A DNA stretch of 64,000 nt from Burkholderia guangdongensis (GTDB lineage Bacteria; Pseudomonadota; Gammaproteobacteria; Burkholderiales; Burkholderiaceae), in the NCBI RefSeq assembly GCF_013403875.1, contig NZ_JACBNX010000013.1, positions 62,001-126,000 of the forward strand. Direction: 5' to 3'. Each line of letters starts with the position of its first letter. The first letter of the stretch is position 1. A model generated the notes under the pieces. That model did no database searches, was not told the origin of the DNA, and worked only from the letters and a program-made list of their open reading frames with translations. The translations under genes and the position numbers were made by a program. This document shows positions 60,815 to 64,000 of this stretch, piece by piece.

Positions 60815-63039
60815 AGACCACTAACCTTTCCAGACGCGCGTTCGTCAAGCTGGCCGGCGCGGTGGTCGCCACCTTTTCGCTGGCGCCGTTTTCCGAGTTC
60901 GCGCGGGCCGAGCCCAATTTACCGATCGATCTTCGCGGCAATCACCGGCTCGACGGCTGGATTCGAGTCGACGAGGCGGGCACGGTCACGATCTTCACGG
61001 GAAAGGCCGAGTTGGGGCAGGGTATTCTCACCGCGCTGTTGCAGATCGCCGCGGACGAACTCGACGTGGACCTGGCCCGCGTGCGCATGATTTCCGCCGA
61101 TACGTCTCGCAGTCCGAATGAAAATTATACCTTCGGCAGCCAATCGATCGAACAGGGCGGAGGGGCGTTGCGCGTTGCCTCGGCACAGGCGAGGGCGGTC
61201 TTGCTCGGCGTCGCGAGCCAGCGATTCAACGTGCCGGTCGCGGATCTGCGCGTCGAGAACGGCGTGATTCTGGCCTCGGATGGCCGTCGCATCACCTACG
61301 CGGAGATCGCGAAGAACGAGCGGGAACTGCTCGCGCGCGAGGTGACGGCGGACGTCACGCCAAAGCGTCCGTCGGAGTACAAGCTGGTCGGCAAGTCGGT
61401 TCCGCGCATCGACTTCGCGGCAAAGTTCACCGGCGGAGCGGCATTCGTTCAGGATATGCGTCTGCCCGGCATGCTGTTCGGCCGAATCGTCCGGCCCCCG
61501 AGGATGGGCGCGCGGCTCGTATCGGTTGACGACGCACCCGTCAAGGCGCTCGCAGGGGTCGTTGCCGTGGTGCGAAATGGCGATTTTCTCGGTGTCGTCG
61601 CCGAGCGCGAAGAGCAGGCGATTGCGGCGCGCAGCGCATTGCAGGCGGCCGCGCACTGGAGCGCGGACGATGTGGCGCTGCCGGACCCGGACCATCTCCA
61701 GGCCGCGCTGCTGCACTGGCGAAGCGAAGATGCCGTGGTGGGCGTGTCGGGGCAGGATGCGCCCGCGCCGAATGTCGCGACGCGACTGGAGGCGACCTAC
61801 TCTCGCCCGTACTTGTCGCACGCTTCGATTGGACCTTCGTGCTCCGTGGCGCTGCTCAAGGACGGGCACATGACCGTCTGGTCTCACACGCAGGGCGCGT
61901 TTCCGCTGCGGGGCAATCTCGCGACGGTGCTCGGCATGCCCACGAATGCGGTCGACGTGGTGCACGTGCCCGGCGCGGGATGCTACGGCCACAATGGCGC
62001 CGACGATGTGGCGCTGGACGCGGCGCTGCTCGCTCGCGAAGTGGCGGGACGGCCGGTCAAGCTCCAATGGATGCGCGACGACGAATTCGCATGGGCGCCG
62101 ATCGGTCCGGCCATGGTGATGCGCGTGGAGGCGGGTCTTTCCGGAGAAGGCCGCATCGTCGACTGGAACTACGACATATGGAGCAATTCGCACGCGATGC
62201 GGCCAGGCCAGCCGGGCGGCGTCAATCTGCTGGCCGCGTGGCACCTCGCGAAGCCCTTTCAGCCATCGGCGCCCGTGCCGATTCCGCAGCCCTATGGCAA
62301 CGGCGACCGCAACGCGGTGCCGCTCTACGATCTGGCGCGCAAGAAAATCACGAACCATCTGCTGCTGGATGCTCCGATTCGTACGAGCTCGCTCCGCACG
62401 CTGGGCGCGCACGGCAATATATTTGCGATCGAGTCGTTCATGGACGAACTCGCGCTCGCGGCGAATGCCGATCCGGTTGCGTTCCGTCTCGCGCACCTGA
62501 GCGATCCGCGTGCGATCGCCGTGGTGCGGGAGGCGGCGCGACGCTCCGGATGGCAGGCCGGGTCGAAGGGCGATGGGCAGCATGGACGCGGCTTTGCCTA
62601 TGCGCGCTACAAAAACATCAGCGCCTATGTGGCGGTCGTCGTCGATGTGCACGTTGACCGCTCCACCGGCGTGATCAGCGTGACCCACGTGACTGCGGCC
62701 GCTGACGTGGGCCGCGTGATCAATCCCGACGGCGTGAGAAACCAGCTCGAAGGCGGCATCGTCCAGTCGCTGAGCTGGGCGCTCAAGGAACGCGTGATGT
62801 TCAGCCGCAGCGAAATCACCACCCGCGGCTGGCAGGACTACCCGATCCTGACCTTCGACGAGGTGCCGCCGATCGACATCGTGCTGGTGGAGCCTCCCGA
62901 TGCGGGTTCCCTCGGCGCGGGCGAATGTTCGGTCGGCCCGACGGGCGCTGCGTTGGCGAACGGGGTCGCGCATGCAAGCGGTGCCCGCTTGCGCGATCTA
63001 CCGATGGCGCCGGCCAGGGTTCTCGAGCGTCTGGCTTGA
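60811..63039 (+). CDS. Molybdopterin subunit of a Mo hydroxylase (IorB-like)
   Basis: 742 residues. A twin-arginine leader (NLSRRAFVKLAGAVVATF) predicts Tat export or membrane attachment. The Mo-cofactor regions follow: GKAELGQGILTALLQI, GSQSIEQGGGALR, and the C-terminal GAGECSVGPTGAALANGV with the active-site Glu (GxGE). The IorB/CoxL split-type large subunit hydroxylates N-heteroaromatics or aldehydes with water as oxygen donor. No FAD subunit is present, so electrons probably leave through a cytochrome c not found in this window. A long upstream open frame overlapping the small subunit is spurious. Confidence 0.93.
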   Translation: MKTTNLSRRAFVKLAGAVVATFSLAPFSEFARAEPNLPIDLRGNHRLDGWIRVDEAGTVTIFTGKAELGQGILTALLQIAADELDVDLARVRMISADTSRSPNENYTFGSQSIEQGGGALRVASAQARAVLLGVASQRFNVPVADLRVENGVILASDGRRITYAEIAKNERELLAREVTADVTPKRPSEYKLVGKSVPRIDFAAKFTGGAAFVQDMRLPGMLFGRIVRPPRMGARLVSVDDAPVKALAGVVAVVRNGDFLGVVAEREEQAIAARSALQAAAHWSADDVALPDPDHLQAALLHWRSEDAVVGVSGQDAPAPNVATRLEATYSRPYLSHASIGPSCSVALLKDGHMTVWSHTQGAFPLRGNLATVLGMPTNAVDVVHVPGAGCYGHNGADDVALDAALLAREVAGRPVKLQWMRDDEFAWAPIGPAMVMRVEAGLSGEGRIVDWNYDIWSNSHAMRPGQPGGVNLLAAWHLAKPFQPSAPVPIPQPYGNGDRNAVPLYDLARKKITNHLLLDAPIRTSSLRTLGAHGNIFAIESFMDELALAANADPVAFRLAHLSDPRAIAVVREAARRSGWQAGSKGDGQHGRGFAYARYKNISAYVAVVVDVHVDRSTGVISVTHVTAAADVGRVINPDGVRNQLEGGIVQSLSWALKERVMFSRSEITTRGWQDYPILTFDEVPPIDIVLVEPPDAGSLGAGECSVGPTGAALANGVAHASGARLRDLPMAPARVLERLA

Positions 63040-63041
63040 AT

Positions 63042-64000
63042 TCAGCGTTTTGACGAACCGATAAAATCGAGAATCCAGGCGCTGTATTCCGAGTCGACCG
63101 AAATGCTTGACGGTGCCGTACGCGCTATATTTTCAAGAGAGATTTTTTTCGTATCGCGTGGTGCATAGCCAAATGTCGCCTTGAACGCCCGGCTAAATTG
63201 CTTGTCGTTTGAAAAGCCATGCTCGCACGCGATCTCACCGACACGTATTGTCCGAGCGGTCGGTTCGGCCAATGCGGCATGCGCGCGCTGCAAGCGTTGG
63301 TTCTGAATGTAATGTGAAACGCCAGAGGTCGATTCGAACAATCTGTAAAGCGACGACCGGGAAACGCCCACTTCCTTGCAAATTCGATCGACGCCCAGGC
63401 TAGGTTCAGTGAGGTGAGCCTCGATGAATGTTCGGACTCGCTGCGCCAGTAGATGATTGATCTCGCTTTGCGTCTCCACTAACCGGTCGCGGTCGTTTTG
63501 TAAGCACGCGAGTACCAGTTGCGCGGTTGCCATCCCCACGTTCAATGCATCCACGCCGGATATGGAGTCGATTCTGAAATTCAGGGATCGAATGTAGTCG
63601 GATAGCAAAAAAAATAGGGGGCCGGATAATTTTTTCCCATGCAAGGATGATAGGTCGAATGGAAACAATCGACGTGGCAGGTTGACGTAGGTCGCATCAC
63701 CGAGTGTGATGGTGGCATCGAGCGGCAGCGCCGAATCAAAAAAATACAAATCTCCTGCGCGGGCATCAATTACCTCGTTGGCGGCGTACCCTTGCGTCGA
63801 TTCCGTGAGGTGCAGTTTGAGATAGTAATGATCGGAATTTCCGCCTCCAAAAGGTCGAAACGGCTGGCGTACACGATAAGACTGCGGGCTGATATAAGGC
63901 AGCGTTTTTCGATTGACCAATATAGCCTGTCCCAGGCTGATCGCCTGCATTGACATTTCGAACGGATCATGGGTCCCCGAGGTTGAGCTGAATTCAACCA
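63042..64000 (-). CDS. AraC-family regulator (N-terminus beyond window)
   Basis: The frame stays open to base 64000, reading HDPFEMSMQAISLGQA, which looks like the interior of an AraC_binding_2 domain; so the first ATG in view (63956) is probably not the start. The C-terminal HTH pair spans VDRICKEVGVSRSSLYRLFE and CEHGFSNDKQFSRAFKATFG. Convergent with the Mo-hydroxylase gene with only 2 bases between stops. It has lower GC than the operon. Likely regulator of the 53.9-63.0 kb operon via the 30-bp-spaced direct repeats. Confidence 0.88.
   Translation of the reverse strand, partial: VEFSSTSGTHDPFEMSMQAISLGQAILVNRKTLPYISPQSYRVRQPFRPFGGGNSDHYYLKLHLTESTQGYAANEVIDARAGDLYFFDSALPLDATITLGDATYVNLPRRLFPFDLSSLHGKKLSGPLFFLLSDYIRSLNFRIDSISGVDALNVGMATAQLVLACLQNDRDRLVETQSEINHLLAQRVRTFIEAHLTEPSLGVDRICKEVGVSRSSLYRLFESTSGVSHYIQNQRLQRAHAALAEPTARTIRVGEIACEHGFSNDKQFSRAFKATFGYAPRDTKKISLENIARTAPSSISVDSEYSAWILDFIGSSKR

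Overview
The window looks like a Burkholderia chromosome. It is very GC-rich, with GCG/CGC/CTC-dominated codons, and carries a folP-glmM-pstSCAB-phoU-phoB-phoR-ppk/ppx block, an olsB ornithine-lipid gene, a BacA/UppP phosphatase and beta-proteobacterial tRNAs. The assignment rests on gene content and codon style only; no database search was possible.

Layout. (1) 1-13.0 kb is a phosphate and polyphosphate block: the folP 3' end, glmM, a PhoB-box array, pstS-pstC-pstA-pstB-phoU-phoB-phoR, then ppk on the minus strand with its own Pho box and divergent ppx. (2) 13.0-15.6 kb holds a small secreted protein and an orphan TadG/TadE-like pair. (3) 16.3-21.3 kb is an unusual set of information-processing paralogues: an IF-1 variant, a cold-shock protein, a full-length RpoD-type sigma factor and an EF-G-like GTPase with a degenerate guanine-specificity motif. 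(4) 21.7-31.6 kb holds a HigBA-type toxin-antitoxin pair beside tRNA-Pro, sixA, olsB (with a Pho-box-like array upstream), a MATE exporter, a DUF2288 protein, a degenerate LysM/LytM lipoprotein, an aldose epimerase, a 28-residue membrane peptide, a diguanylate cyclase, uppP and tRNA-Arg(UCU).

(5) Just 3' of tRNA-Arg lie an integrase stump and a frameshifted antitoxin remnant, the scar of a mobile element. From there to the window end (about 32-64 kb) runs a catabolic region. It contains a Tat-exported DAPG-hydrolase (PhlG)-like protein, two paralogous TetR regulators, a GlxA-type and two AraC-type regulators, a thiolase, a FadL-type porin, a PHA synthase, enoyl-CoA hydratases, a quinone reductase and an aromatic aldehyde dehydrogenase.

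The same four-family module (VOC extradiol dioxygenase, FAH-family hydrolase, MDR-type oxidoreductase, BKACE beta-keto acid cleavage enzyme) occurs twice. One copy (38.1-43.8 kb, minus) is headed by an FAD aromatic hydroxylase. The other (53.9-63.0 kb, plus) is joined to an ACMSD-type decarboxylase, an MFS transporter and a two-subunit molybdenum hydroxylase. The inferred logic is: activate an aromatic or N-heteroaromatic ring, cleave it with the VOC dioxygenase, hydrolyse and reduce the product, then release acyl-CoA and acetoacetate through BKACE. Substrates cannot be read from sequence.

Several non-coding repeats tie the catabolic genes together: a near-identical 22-bp site at 36.0 and 52.0 kb, a 17-bp site at 33.4 and 44.2 kb, an 18-bp inverted pair at 43.9 and 44.1 kb, a TetR-type palindrome at 33.7 kb, and 30-bp-spaced direct repeats before the second module.
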